Assembly: GCF_010729665.1 (NCBI RefSeq)
Contig: NZ_AP022610.1
Coordinates: 3,844,001 to 3,908,000, forward strand
Direction of reading: 5' to 3'
DNA: 64,000 nt
Source of the DNA: Mycolicibacterium madagascariense
GTDB taxonomy: Bacteria; Actinomycetota; Actinomycetes; Mycobacteriales; Mycobacteriaceae
Shown: positions 1 through 7,934 of the stretch, piece by piece
How positions within the stretch are numbered: the first letter of the stretch is position 1
Layout: each line of letters begins with the position of its first letter
Notes under the pieces: generated by a model
The model's database searches: none
Seen by the model: the letters and a program-made list of their open reading frames with translations, nothing else
Told to the model about the DNA's origin: nothing
Position numbers and translations under genes: made by a program

Positions 1-167
1 TGCACCTCTACGCCGAGGAGATCGAACCGCGCACCGGACGGCATCTGGGCAACTTCCCCCAGGCGTTCACCCACCTGGCGCTGATCAACGCCGTCGTGCA
101 CGTGATCCGGGCCGAGGAGGAAGCCGACAGCACCGGCGTCTTCCAGCCCGCCAACGCGCCAATGTAG
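1..167 (+). CDS. C-terminal end of a GH15 family trehalase/glucoamylase-like hydrolase (partial)
   Basis: Only the last 54 codons are inside the window, read in frame 3 and ending at TAG 165-167. The fragment contains LYAEEIEP and GNFPQAFTH, which is the conserved end of glycoside hydrolase family 15 proteins: a catalytic-base loop region followed by the last helices of the (alpha/alpha)6 barrel. In mycobacteria this family includes the cytosolic trehalase that cleaves trehalose to glucose. Its position just before lppR and lepA (10 kb later here) matches Rv2402 of M. tuberculosis as I remember it. Substrate is inferred from that synteny; other GH15 enzymes act on alpha-glucans. Confidence 0.7.
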   Translation, partial: HLYAEEIEPRTGRHLGNFPQAFTHLALINAVVHVIRAEEEADSTGVFQPANAPM

Positions 168-176
168 GTCTCGGCC

Positions 177-809
177 CTACCCGACGAGCGGCTTGCCCAG
201 GGGAAGTGCCCGACCGCCGGTCTCCTCCCACAGCGCCGCGACGTAGTAGTAGGCGACGAGACCGACGAAGGCGAAGACGAACCACCCGCCGGCCTTCGTC
301 AATGCCGTAGTGCCCGTGAGGTTTCCGATTAGCAGCAGCACCAACGCCACGTCGACGATGGCCAACAGCAGCGGGTAGGTCCACGGTAGGCGGAGGACCA
401 GCACCGTCAGCAGGCCTATCGTCAGCAACCAACTGCCGAGCCACAGTGCCGTCGTCTGGCCCACGTCGGCCGCGGCGATGCCGAACCAGCCGTGCACGAG
501 GCCCAGCGACAGCGCCGCGTAGCTTGCGTAGAAGCCGAAGAACACCCCGTAGACCGTGGCGTTGACGTTCTGGTTCAGCGCCGCCGCCCAGATGGTGGCC
601 AGCAGGAGTCCAATGGCCGTGGCAGACAACAGTATCGGCACCGCCGCGGCGGCCACGTCCACGATGCCGGTGTTGGTCAGGCCGAGGCCGAATCCGCCGG
701 CGATCACCAGTGGCAGCGCCAGTAGCCCGGGCTTGCCCTCCGTCGGGGTAGCCGGCGGAGCGACGGTTCGCTCGATGATGATGGGAGCCTCGATGGCAAG
801 GTCGGTCAT
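177..809 (-). CDS. GPR1/FUN34/YaaH (SatP-like) family membrane protein
   Basis: A 210-residue protein with six hydrophobic segments, the size and layout of the acetate/succinate channel family (AceTr). The segment FYASYAALSL resembles the family's conserved third-helix region, while the usual N-terminal NPAPLGL signature has diverged to KPGLLAL, so the substrate may differ from acetate. I chose ATG 809 because AAGAGG lies about 5 bp before it; an in-frame upstream start at 851 has no better ribosome site. It is the last gene of the island's minus-strand series and is separated from the monooxygenase by a tandemly duplicated 159-bp segment that probably holds its promoter. Role by context: import or export of a small carboxylate released by the island's catabolic enzymes. 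Confidence 0.65.
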   Translation of the reverse strand: MTDLAIEAPIIIERTVAPPATPTEGKPGLLALPLVIAGGFGLGLTNTGIVDVAAAAVPILLSATAIGLLLATIWAAALNQNVNATVYGVFFGFYASYAALSLGLVHGWFGIAAADVGQTTALWLGSWLLTIGLLTVLVLRLPWTYPLLLAIVDVALVLLLIGNLTGTTALTKAGGWFVFAFVGLVAYYYVAALWEETGGRALPLGKPLVG

Positions 810-943
810 TGCGCCTCTTCTCGGGTGGATTGACGAAACATAGGCCGTCATGCGCCCGCGCGTAGAGACTTGCGATCAGCCCGAAGGAATGACGCCGGGG
901 CGGGTCTGAAGGCATGATCCCGTCCGCAGGCGTCATCATTGGT

Positions 944-955
944 TGACGATCGTCA
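944..955. promoter_or_regulatory. Perfect 12-bp palindrome TGACGATCGTCA, copy 1
   Basis: The dyad sits in the conserved core of the first 159-bp repeat, about 135 bp before the YaaH-like start codon. It is a plausible dimeric-repressor site. No regulator gene is present in the island, so the cognate protein is unknown. Confidence 0.4.
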
Positions 956-1102
956 TCAATCGTTGACGCCCGCAGGGGGCATGACCCTTTCAGAGAGGCG
1001 CCGGCGTCATGCGCCTACGCGCAGAGACGTGCGTTCAGCCCGAGGGAATGACGCCGGGGCGGGTCTGAAGGCATCATCCCGTCCGCAGGCGTCATCATTG
1101 GT

Positions 1103-1114
1103 TGACGATCGTCA
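1103..1114. promoter_or_regulatory. Perfect 12-bp palindrome TGACGATCGTCA, copy 2
   Basis: Identical to the site at 944-955 and exactly 159 bp away in the second repeat copy. A related GATCGTCA half-site occurs at 4011-4018, in front of the small membrane protein that opens the YeiH operon, which hints at a shared regulator. Confidence 0.4.
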
Positions 1115-1156
1115 TCAATCGTTGACGCCCGCAGGGGGCATGGTCCTTTCAGAGAG

Positions 1157-1186
1157 GCGCCACTACACAGAGGAGCGCCACTACAC
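1157..1186. repeat. Short direct repeat GCGCCACTACAC, two copies 18 bp apart
   Basis: Copies at 1157-1168 and 1175-1186. The first begins at the right edge of the 159-bp duplication and the second overlaps the stop codon of the neighbouring monooxygenase gene. It looks like a slippage or junction scar next to the larger duplication. Confidence 0.6.
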
Positions 1187-2611
1187 GCGCGCGGGCACCG
1201 ACAGGGGCTGGGAGATCTCGTCGGCGAGCGAGGTGTCGGTGAACGCGCCGCGGTACTGTGCGGCGGGATGGGTGGCAGGCAGTCGGTCGGCTCCGCCACC
1301 GGAGAGCTTGTGCCGCAGCGTTCCTGACTTGTCGACGGTCAGCAGCCCGCGCTTGCGCAGCTCGGGAAACAGGTTCTCGGCGATGTCGGAGAACGTCCCC
1401 GGCCGGACGGCGTGGAACACGTTGACGCCGTCGATGCCCGCGTCGCGCCATTCCTCGAGCTTGTCCGCGACCTCCTCGGGCGAGCCCACGATGCGGCTGC
1501 TGCGTTCGAACGCGCGGCCGAGATCGGCGATCGTGGGATCGGTGGTTCCCGCTGCCTCTCCCGCGAACCGGGCCCACCCCTGCACCCCCTGCACCTCGCC
1601 GAGATCCGACAGTCGAGTGTCGAGCGGCAGGGCACCGGCGTCCACGCCCGCATCACCGAGGATGTGGCACAACACCCCCTCCAGCGAGACCAGTTCCTCC
1701 ATCCGCGCTTCCTTCTCCCTGGCCTCCTCGCTGGTGCGACCCACGATGAGTGACAGCCCCTGGAAGAACTTCACGTCATACGGGTCGCGGCCGTATTCGG
1801 CTGCGAGCGCACGGGTCTCGCCGATCAGGCCCCTGGCCGACTCCGGGTTCGGGCTCGAGATGAAGACGCCCTCGGCGTTGCGCGCCGAGAACCGTTGTCC
1901 CACAGGAGAAGCGCCCGCCTGGAACAGCACCGGCGTCCGCTGCGGCGACGGCGTGACGAAGTGCGGACCCTCCACCGAGTAGTGGGTGCCGACGTGGTTG
2001 ATCTTGTGAATCTTGGTGGGATCGGCGTAGACGCCTGCCTCCTTGTCGGCCCGCAGGGCGTCGTCGTCCCAGGAGCCCTCCCACAGCTTGTACGCCACGT
2101 CGACGTACTCCTGGGCGATCTCGTAGCGCAGGTCGTGTTCGACGAGCCTGTCGTGGCCGAAGTTGCGATAGGTGTTGTCGGAGAAGCTGGTCACGATGTT
2201 CCAGCCGACCCGGCCGTCGGTGTAGTGGTCCAGCGACGAGATGCGGCGGGCGAAGTCGAACGGCAGGCTCTGGGCGATCGAGCTGGTGTACACCAGGCCC
2301 AGGTGCTGGGTCGCGGTGGCCAGGGCCGAGATGAGCACCGACGGATCGTTGGTGGGGATCTGCATGCCCTGCTCGGCGACCAACCGGTAGGACCCGTTCC
2401 AGGGCGACCGCAGACCGGTGACGTCGGCGAAGAACATCTGGTCGTAACCCGCCTGGTCCAGGAACCTGGCGAGGTCGACCCAGTGCTTCAAGGAGTTGAT
2501 CTCGTGGTTGTCCGCCTGCGGATCGCGCCACAGTCCGTGGATGACGTGCGACGGCGTGTTCATCACGAACGCCGAGAAGTAGAGCGGACGGTCCTGCGCG
2601 GGCTTGGGCAC
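1181..2611 (-). CDS. FMNH2-dependent monooxygenase, NtaA/SnaA/DmoA (bacterial luciferase-like) family
   Basis: The 476-residue product is a luciferase-fold monooxygenase of the nitrilotriacetate/dimethylsulfide/dibenzothiophene-sulfone group. Family landmarks are the opening RPLYFSAFVMNTPSH, the FFADV strand, GWNIVTS, and KINHVGTHYSVEGPH followed by SPQRTPVLFQAG. Such enzymes use FMNH2 and O2 supplied by a separate reductase to break C-S or C-N bonds in the cytosol. I chose GTG 2611 because GAAGGAG lies 4 bp upstream and it leaves the family's short N-terminus; no ribosome site supports an earlier start. It follows the YeiH gene and a 29-codon frame on the same strand, so it is probably the last gene of that operon. 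A paralogue lies at 9440-10813. No flavin reductase is seen in the window. Substrate is inferred only. Confidence 0.8.
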   Translation of the reverse strand: MPKPAQDRPLYFSAFVMNTPSHVIHGLWRDPQADNHEINSLKHWVDLARFLDQAGYDQMFFADVTGLRSPWNGSYRLVAEQGMQIPTNDPSVLISALATATQHLGLVYTSSIAQSLPFDFARRISSLDHYTDGRVGWNIVTSFSDNTYRNFGHDRLVEHDLRYEIAQEYVDVAYKLWEGSWDDDALRADKEAGVYADPTKIHKINHVGTHYSVEGPHFVTPSPQRTPVLFQAGASPVGQRFSARNAEGVFISSPNPESARGLIGETRALAAEYGRDPYDVKFFQGLSLIVGRTSEEAREKEARMEELVSLEGVLCHILGDAGVDAGALPLDTRLSDLGEVQGVQGWARFAGEAAGTTDPTIADLGRAFERSSRIVGSPEEVADKLEEWRDAGIDGVNVFHAVRPGTFSDIAENLFPELRKRGLLTVDKSGTLRHKLSGGGADRLPATHPAAQYRGAFTDTSLADEISQPLSVPARV

Positions 2612-2646
2612 GAAGCTCCTTCGACGGGAGTGTTGCTGGGTGGGGG

Positions 2647-2736
2647 TCAGATGGTCGAGAACAGCGCGCCGCCCACGACGATGACGACCACGGCGAACGA
2701 CAGCGCGAGCCAGGGCCACCACGTCGGCGCGCTCAC
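2647..2736 (-). CDS. 29-residue single-span membrane microprotein coupled to the YeiH gene
   Basis: GTG 2736 overlaps the TGA of the YeiH-family gene (GTGA arrangement), the usual form of translational coupling here. The product begins [11 protein letters not shown] and then has one continuous hydrophobic helix (about residues 8-26) ending FSTI. It is too short for routine gene calling. The frame is different from that of the carrier, so it is not a read-through tail. A second small membrane frame precedes the carrier, which suggests accessory subunits in the style of KdpF or CydX. Function is unknown; expression has not been shown. Confidence 0.5.
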   Translation of the reverse strand: MSAPTWWPWLALSFAVVVIVVGGALFSTI

Positions 2737-3851
2737 GCGTGCACTCCCCAGCCGAACACCCGCGAGGTTAGTAGGACCAGCCCCAGCGAGACGACGGCGA
2801 CGACGACCAGACCGATGACGGCCACCACCAGCGGACGCCACCCCGTCCGGGCCAGCTCGCGGATGTTGGTGTTGAGGCCGACGCCGGCGAAGGTCAGCAG
2901 GAAGGCCCACTTCGACACGTTCGCCAAATTGGCCACCTGCCCCTTCGACAGCCAGCCCGCCGTCGCGATCGCGGACACCGCGAGGAAGCCGAGCACGAAC
3001 TTCGGGAATTTGGTCCACACGAACCGGGCCTTGGCAGCGACTCCCGGGGCGACCTGGTCGGCCTCGCCGCGGGCCGCCCAGTAGAGCGCGAAGCCGAGGA
3101 CCACGAACCCTATGAGGGCGTTGCGGACCGACTTCACCAGGACGGCGACCTTGCCCGCCTCGTCGGAGAACAGGAACCCCGTCGCGGTGGTCTCGGCGGT
3201 GTTGTCGACGGCGAGACCCGCCCACAGCCCGAACTCGTGGTCGCTCAACCCGATGAGGTGCCCGAGCGGCGGGAGGGTAAACAGCGCCACGGCCCCCAGC
3301 GCGAGGATCGCGGCGATGGCGTAGCCGACGTCGGAGTTGCGCGCCCGGATGGCGCCCTTGGACGCGATGATGGCCGACACCCCGCAGATCGACGTGCCGA
3401 TGGCGAGCAGCGACCCCAGCTTGCCGGACAGCCCGAAGAGCCGGGCCGCGCCGAGGATGATCGCACCGGCCACCGTCATGTCGACGAGGATCTGAATCAG
3501 ACTGGTACCGCCCAGCTTGAGCACGTCGCCGAGGATGAACCGCGACCCGAGGGCCACGATCCCGATCTTCAGCCAGAACTCGTAGGTCTGCACACCGGGG
3601 CGGAAGATGCGATGCAGGCCAACGGTATTCGTGATCAGCAGCCCAATCAGAATCGCCCACAGCACGTATTCGATGTCGGGCACGGTCCAGTGCTCGTGCT
3701 TGGCCAACGCATTCCAGCCGATCTGGGCGTACTTGCCGAGCAGTCCCACGACGATCAGCAGGAGCACCCCCGGCACGTAGGCCAGCAGGTTGGTGGTGGT
3801 GAAGGTCGCCTCGGAGTAGTCCTCCTCGGGCGCAACGGACGTCGTGCTCAT
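2733..3851 (-). CDS. YeiH/UPF0324 family putative sulfate (sulfur oxyanion) exporter
   Basis: The 372-residue protein has about ten transmembrane segments and matches the Cons_hypoth698/YeiH family in length and in its motifs, such as [10 protein letters not shown] in the middle and the [11 protein letters not shown] loop, with GLNTNIRE near the C-terminus. Members are annotated as putative sulfate exporters and often sit beside sulfite- or taurine-releasing genes. It starts at ATG 3851, 4 bp after the stop of a 44-residue membrane protein, and its stop overlaps the start of a 29-residue one. Beside two sulfur-type monooxygenases, export of sulfite or sulfate made by desulfurisation is a reasonable inference. 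Transport has not been shown for this protein. Confidence 0.75.
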   Translation of the reverse strand: MSTTSVAPEEDYSEATFTTTNLLAYVPGVLLLIVVGLLGKYAQIGWNALAKHEHWTVPDIEYVLWAILIGLLITNTVGLHRIFRPGVQTYEFWLKIGIVALGSRFILGDVLKLGGTSLIQILVDMTVAGAIILGAARLFGLSGKLGSLLAIGTSICGVSAIIASKGAIRARNSDVGYAIAAILALGAVALFTLPPLGHLIGLSDHEFGLWAGLAVDNTAETTATGFLFSDEAGKVAVLVKSVRNALIGFVVLGFALYWAARGEADQVAPGVAAKARFVWTKFPKFVLGFLAVSAIATAGWLSKGQVANLANVSKWAFLLTFAGVGLNTNIRELARTGWRPLVVAVIGLVVVAVVSLGLVLLTSRVFGWGVHA

Positions 3852-3855
3852 CGGT

Positions 3856-3990
3856 TCACCACGGAATCTTCGGTAGGAGGTCGACGACGGCGAGCGCGGC
3901 CACGGCGCCGGCGATGATGGTGGCCCACCAGTCGACGCCGACGCGCGCGTACCAGGGCTCGGAAGTCGGTTCGCGGGCGGGCTGGCTCAC
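3856..3990 (-). CDS. 44-residue membrane microprotein at the head of the YeiH operon
   Basis: GTG 3990 is preceded by GAGAGGAGCG, a good ribosome site at 5-7 bp. The product has a polar N-terminus, a [14 protein letters not shown] stretch and one hydrophobic helix up to about residue 36, then ends LLPKIPW. The stop lies 4 bp before the YeiH ATG, so the two are surely cotranscribed. The tryptophan-rich juxtamembrane region suggests an inner-membrane accessory subunit. It is not a signal peptide or a truncated part of the carrier. Function unknown. Confidence 0.55.
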   Translation of the reverse strand: MSQPAREPTSEPWYARVGVDWWATIIAGAVAALAVVDLLPKIPW

Positions 3991-4083
3991 CGGACGCTCC
4001 TCTCACGGTTGATCGTCAGTGAATGTTCGGTCCCGAGCCCAGCTGGCCACAAGAGATCGAATCGTCGTGATCGCTGGCCGCCC

Positions 4084-4097
4084 TACGTCGCGACGTA
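4084..4097. promoter_or_regulatory. Perfect 14-bp palindrome TACGTCGCGACGTA
   Basis: It lies in the 110-bp gap between the stop of the SfnB-like gene and the first gene of the YeiH operon. It could be a regulator site for the YeiH operon or part of a transcript end; it is not followed by a T-run, so a classical terminator is unlikely. Confidence 0.35.
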
Positions 4098-4100
4098 CGG

Positions 4101-5315
4101 TCAGAAGTAGCCGCTGCCCGGCAGTTTCGTACCCCGTACGTGGTAGGCGCCGATGGCCTGCGCCTTGTACGACGCGGGGTTGTGCGACGCCAGCGTGCGG
4201 ATGTTTCGCCAATGTCGGTCCAGCAGATGGGCGGTGCGCACGACCGAGGCGCCGCCGACGTCGAAGATCTGCGTGGCCGCCTTCTGCCCGAGTGCGTCGA
4301 CGACGACCTTGGCGTTGGCCGCGTGAAGGGACGCCGCGTGCGCCCACTCGAGCTCCGGGTCGGCACCGCGGGCAGCGGCGTCGAACGCGACGGCCAGCGT
4401 GTCGGCCGCCGCGAGCACCGTCGCCTCGGCGGCGAACGCCGCGGCGGCGATCTCACCGATCTCGCGCTGCAGCAGGGGGTCGTCCGGCGCCGACGGCGTC
4501 GGCGCCCACGCGAAGCTCCGCGACCGCTGGTGGACGTGGGCCACCGCATCGTCACGCAAGGCGTGTAGCACACCGGCCACCAATGCCGTCACGTACAGCT
4601 GAAAGAAGGCTCCCGACAGGTACATCGGGGCGGGTTCGGTGCCGCCGGCGGTCGACTCCACGCGCAGCACCTCGTCGGCGGCCACCGCGACGTCCTCGAA
4701 GATCGCGGTGCCGGTACCCGTGGCCCGCTGCCCCATGCCGTCCCAGTCGTCGAGCACCGTCACGCCCGTGCGGTCGGTCGGCACCAGCGCCAGCACCGTG
4801 ACTCCGTCCGGGTCGCTGGCCATCACCTCGGCGTAGTCGGCGTACAGCGTGCCCGTGGTGAAGTACTTCCTACCGTTCAAGCGAAAGCCGTCGCCGTAGG
4901 GCAGCAGCCTGGTCTGCCAGGCGAACTCACCGACCGTGGTCGTGCCGAGCTCGGTCGAGGCATTGCCGACGATCTTGCCGCTGAGCGCGAGGTCGATGGC
5001 GCGCCTGCGCTCGGCGGGATCGAGGCGCAGCCGCTCCTCCACGTGCGCGAAGTGCCCGCGCAGGATGTGCGCGACGTTCACGTCGACCCTCGCCAACGCG
5101 ACGACCGTCGCGAACAGCTCACGCAGGGTGGCTCCCCCACCCCCGTCCTCGGCAGGAACGCGTAGCGCACCCAGTCGCGCTCGTCGAACCAGATCGATTG
5201 CCGCATGGGGACGTTCACCGGAGCGCTCCCGCTCGAGGGCACCCGACCCGATGGCGGTGATGAGGTCGGCCAGTCGAACCGATCCTACGGTGACCGGAGA
5301 CGCGACTGCGGTCAT
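4101..5315 (-). CDS. SfnB/DszC-like acyl-CoA dehydrogenase-fold oxidoreductase
   Basis: The 404-residue protein has the acyl-CoA dehydrogenase fold: an N-terminal helical part, a middle beta domain with GRKYFTTGT, and a C-terminal helical domain ending PGSGYF. The absence of a clear acyl-CoA-dehydrogenase catalytic glutamate, together with the RKYFTTG motif, places it with flavin monooxygenases such as DszC and the SfnB sulfur-acquisition family, which act on organosulfur compounds. Its ATG overlaps the TGA of the ABC permease gene (ATGA), so it belongs to the transporter operon. It probably works on the imported substrate or on an intermediate made by the DmoA-like enzymes. The exact reaction cannot be read from sequence. 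Confidence 0.75.
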   Translation of the reverse strand: MTAVASPVTVGSVRLADLITAIGSGALERERSGERPHAAIDLVRRARLGALRVPAEDGGGGATLRELFATVVALARVDVNVAHILRGHFAHVEERLRLDPAERRRAIDLALSGKIVGNASTELGTTTVGEFAWQTRLLPYGDGFRLNGRKYFTTGTLYADYAEVMASDPDGVTVLALVPTDRTGVTVLDDWDGMGQRATGTGTAIFEDVAVAADEVLRVESTAGGTEPAPMYLSGAFFQLYVTALVAGVLHALRDDAVAHVHQRSRSFAWAPTPSAPDDPLLQREIGEIAAAAFAAEATVLAAADTLAVAFDAAARGADPELEWAHAASLHAANAKVVVDALGQKAATQIFDVGGASVVRTAHLLDRHWRNIRTLASHNPASYKAQAIGAYHVRGTKLPGSGYF

Positions 5316-6343
5316 TTCACGATCAGCTTCCGTTGCGAGGCCATCGTGAACACCGCGGCGACGATGATCACCAGACCCTTGATGATGGTCTGCGTGTAGT
5401 CGGCGGCCCCAATCTGGTTGAGCCCGTTCGACAACACGGTGAGGATGAGCACGCCGAGGACGGTCCGTCCGACGCCACCGACGCCACCGGAGAGCGCCGT
5501 GCCTCCGATGACGATCGCGGCGACGGAGTCGAGCAGGATCGTCGATCCCGTCGTCGGACCCGCCGCACCCAGTTGCGCCGTGAGCAGCAGGCCGGCCAGG
5601 CCCGCGGTGATGCCGGAGACGACGAGGATCACGACCTTGACCCTCCGGGTGCTCACGCCGGCGAGTTCGACGACCCGTTCGTTACCGCCGACCGCATACA
5701 CGTAGAGGCCGAACCTGGTGCGGCGGGCGAAGAACCACACGACGAGGAAGGCCACGATGGCGATCAGTGCCGCGTTCTGCACGTTGGGGATCAGCTGCCC
5801 GATCGCAAGGTCGCGGATGCCCTCGTCGGTGAAGTTGATCGTGCTGCCCTGCAGGATGGTCAGACCGATGCCGGCGAACAACGAGAGAGTGCCGAGGGTC
5901 GCGATGAACGACGGCACCCTACCGTAGGCGAACACCACCCCGTTCAGTAACCCGATGGCCGCGCCGACCCCAATGGCGATGAGCAACACCAGGATTGGAT
6001 TGCCGACGCCGGCGTTGATCGACGAGGCGAGGACGGCTCCGGTGAGCAGTGCGATGGATCCGACCGAGAGGTCGACGCTGCCCGCGACGATGACGAGCGT
6101 GGCGCCGAGCGAGGCGAGCAGCAGGATGCCCGCCTGACCGCTGATCAGTGTCAGGTTGGCCGCGCTGAGGAACGCATCGGCGCGGACGGAGAAGTAGGCG
6201 AAGAGGGCGAGCAGCGCGATCAACGGAAGTACGTCGCGAACGACGTTGATCCGCTTGCGGATTCCCACCGGCGATCGCAGACCGGCGTCCTGGTCCGCGG
6301 GTGCGTCGAGGGTGGGGGCAGCAGTGGTGAGTTCGGTGGTCAT
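5312..6343 (-). CDS. RbsC-type ABC transporter permease
   Basis: The 343-residue integral membrane protein has eight to ten hydrophobic segments, the VDLSVGS motif after the second or third helix and a cytoplasmic ALSGGVGGVGRT loop, all typical of carbohydrate-uptake class 2 (ribose/autoinducer-type) permeases. It follows the ATPase gene by 4 bp and overlaps the SfnB-like gene by 4 bp. It would form a homodimer channel with the neighbouring two-domain ATPase and receive substrate from the Tat-exported binding protein. The family normally moves sugars or purines; the sulfur-type neighbours suggest another cargo here. Confidence 0.85.
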   Translation of the reverse strand: MTTELTTAAPTLDAPADQDAGLRSPVGIRKRINVVRDVLPLIALLALFAYFSVRADAFLSAANLTLISGQAGILLLASLGATLVIVAGSVDLSVGSIALLTGAVLASSINAGVGNPILVLLIAIGVGAAIGLLNGVVFAYGRVPSFIATLGTLSLFAGIGLTILQGSTINFTDEGIRDLAIGQLIPNVQNAALIAIVAFLVVWFFARRTRFGLYVYAVGGNERVVELAGVSTRRVKVVILVVSGITAGLAGLLLTAQLGAAGPTTGSTILLDSVAAIVIGGTALSGGVGGVGRTVLGVLILTVLSNGLNQIGAADYTQTIIKGLVIIVAAVFTMASQRKLIVK

Positions 6344-6347
6344 GGCC

Positions 6348-7934
6348 TCATCCGACGGTGGTGGGAACGGTGGGTCGAGTGGCGCCGGGAATCATCCTGG
6401 CGACGAGGTCGTGCTCGTCCGGTTTCGCGCCGGGTGGGGCGTCGACGGTGGCGGAGATCCGTCCGTTCGTGATGACCACGATGCGGTTGGACAGCCCGAT
6501 CAACTCCGGCAGGTCGTCACTGACCAGGATCACTGCGGTGCCCGCCGCCGCGACCTGCCGCAGTAGGTCGTAGATGCCCTCGCGCGCACCGGTGTCGACG
6601 CCCTGGGTGGGTTCGTCGAGGATCAGCACCTGGGGTTGACGCAACAACCACTTGGCGATGAGGACCTTCTGCGCGTTGCCACCCGAGAGCGATGACACGG
6701 GGGCGTCGATGCCCTCGGCGACGATGCCGAGTTCGGTGACGTAGCGCTCGGTCGCCTTCCTGGCCAGCCCGACGGCCCACAGACCCACCCGCTTGGTGGC
6801 GAATCTGTCGTGCAGCGAGGCCAATTGGACGTTCTCGACGAGTGACGCCGACGTGATGAGGCCCTTCTCGGAGCGGTCCGGCGGCACGTAGGCGATGCCT
6901 GCCCGCACGTGGTCGCCGACGGAACCGGACACCTCTTCGCCGTTGACGAGCACCCTGCCCTCGGTGGGTCTCACGACCCCGGCGATGATCTCGCCAAGCA
7001 CGCGCTTGCCCGATCCCTCGGTACCCGCCAGCCCGACGATCTCGCCGGGTGCCACCTCGAGCGACGCGTCCGCGAGCACCCCCGCGCCCGCCACCCGGTC
7101 GACCACCAGGCGCGGCGGCGTGTCGGCCGCGACGTCGCGCTGGGCCTGTTCGCGGTAGTAGTTCTGCGTCCGCACGCGGCCCACCATCAGGCGGTGCAGT
7201 TCTCCCTCGTCAGTGCCTGCAGTCGGTCGATGTCCCACTGACTCACCGTCTTTGAAGACGGTGATCCGATCGGTCGTCTGCAGGATCTCCGGCAACCGGT
7301 GTGACACGAACACCACGGCGGCCACTCCGCGCAACCGCTGCAGCAGCCGCAGGAAGTTGTCCTCGTGCTCCTGGTCCAGGGCCGTGGTCGGCTCGTCGAA
7401 CAGCACTACGGGACGTTCGACCTCGAGCAGTTCTGCCAGCGCGGTCACCCGGGCGATGTCGACGCTCTGCTTCTGCCCCGGGGTGAGCGCACCGGTCGAC
7501 AGCGTGACGTCGATGCCGTCCACGCCGGCGGTGTGCAACGCCTCCTCCGTGATCCGCTTGAGGCGCCGACGGTCCAGACCGCCAGTGCGCGAACGGAAGA
7601 GGTGCTCCCAGCCGAAGAACGCGTTCTCGTAGACGGCCAGCGAGTCGATCAGCGCCGCGTCCTGGAACACCCGGAAGATGCCGAGCCGGTTGGCGTCCTG
7701 GTAGGTCTTGGGCGCGATCTCCCTGCCGTCCAGTCGCAACGAACCGGAGTCATACGGCAGCACTCCCGACACGATGTTCAGGATCGTGCTCTTGCCTGCG
7801 CCGTTCTCCCCGATCAAGCCGAGGACCTCGCCGTCGCCGACCACGAGGTCGACACCCTTCAGGGCGCGGTTGTTGCCGAACGTCTTGACGATGCCCGTCG
7901 CCTGCAGGCGCGGTTCCGTCGTGGGAGTGCTCAT
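6348..7934 (-). CDS. RbsA-type ABC transporter ATP-binding protein with two nucleotide-binding domains
   Basis: The 528-residue protein has two tandem ATPase domains. The first has Walker A GENGAGKST, a signature region LTPGQKQ and Walker B VVLFDEPT; the second has a degenerate Walker A GTEGSGKR, signature LSGGNAQK and Walker B LILDEPT. This pairing of one normal and one degenerate site is standard for RbsA/MglA. I chose ATG 7934 because it overlaps the stop of the binding-protein gene (TGATG); a GTG lies one codon earlier. It powers import through the adjacent permease. Confidence 0.88.
   Translation of the reverse strand: MSTPTTEPRLQATGIVKTFGNNRALKGVDLVVGDGEVLGLIGENGAGKSTILNIVSGVLPYDSGSLRLDGREIAPKTYQDANRLGIFRVFQDAALIDSLAVYENAFFGWEHLFRSRTGGLDRRRLKRITEEALHTAGVDGIDVTLSTGALTPGQKQSVDIARVTALAELLEVERPVVLFDEPTTALDQEHEDNFLRLLQRLRGVAAVVFVSHRLPEILQTTDRITVFKDGESVGHRPTAGTDEGELHRLMVGRVRTQNYYREQAQRDVAADTPPRLVVDRVAGAGVLADASLEVAPGEIVGLAGTEGSGKRVLGEIIAGVVRPTEGRVLVNGEEVSGSVGDHVRAGIAYVPPDRSEKGLITSASLVENVQLASLHDRFATKRVGLWAVGLARKATERYVTELGIVAEGIDAPVSSLSGGNAQKVLIAKWLLRQPQVLILDEPTQGVDTGAREGIYDLLRQVAAAGTAVILVSDDLPELIGLSNRIVVITNGRISATVDAPPGAKPDEHDLVARMIPGATRPTVPTTVG

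Larger units (their letters stand above)
844..1161. repeat. 159-bp tandem direct duplication upstream of the YaaH-like gene
   Basis: Copy 1 is 844-1002 and copy 2 is 1003-1161, aligned without gaps. They differ at about ten positions, most within the first 45 bp and a few near the right end; the central part is almost identical. Each copy carries the perfect palindrome TGACGATCGTCA inside a larger imperfect dyad bounded by GCGTCA and TGACGC. 159 bp is 53 codons, so open frames on both strands run through the junction, but none has a convincing start or codon pattern. The block fills most of the 371-bp gap between the monooxygenase stop and the YaaH-like start, so it reads as a duplicated regulatory region. 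Confidence 0.85.

Noticed and set aside
85..939. Long open frame on the minus strand across the YaaH-like gene and the first repeat copy
   Set aside because: It is an out-of-frame shadow; arginine/glycine-rich composition and no family features, while the overlapping frame encodes a clear membrane protein.
939..1982. Plus-strand open frame starting in the 159-bp repeats
   Set aside because: It continues antisense through the monooxygenase gene and owes its length to GC-rich codon bias and to the repeat being a multiple of three.
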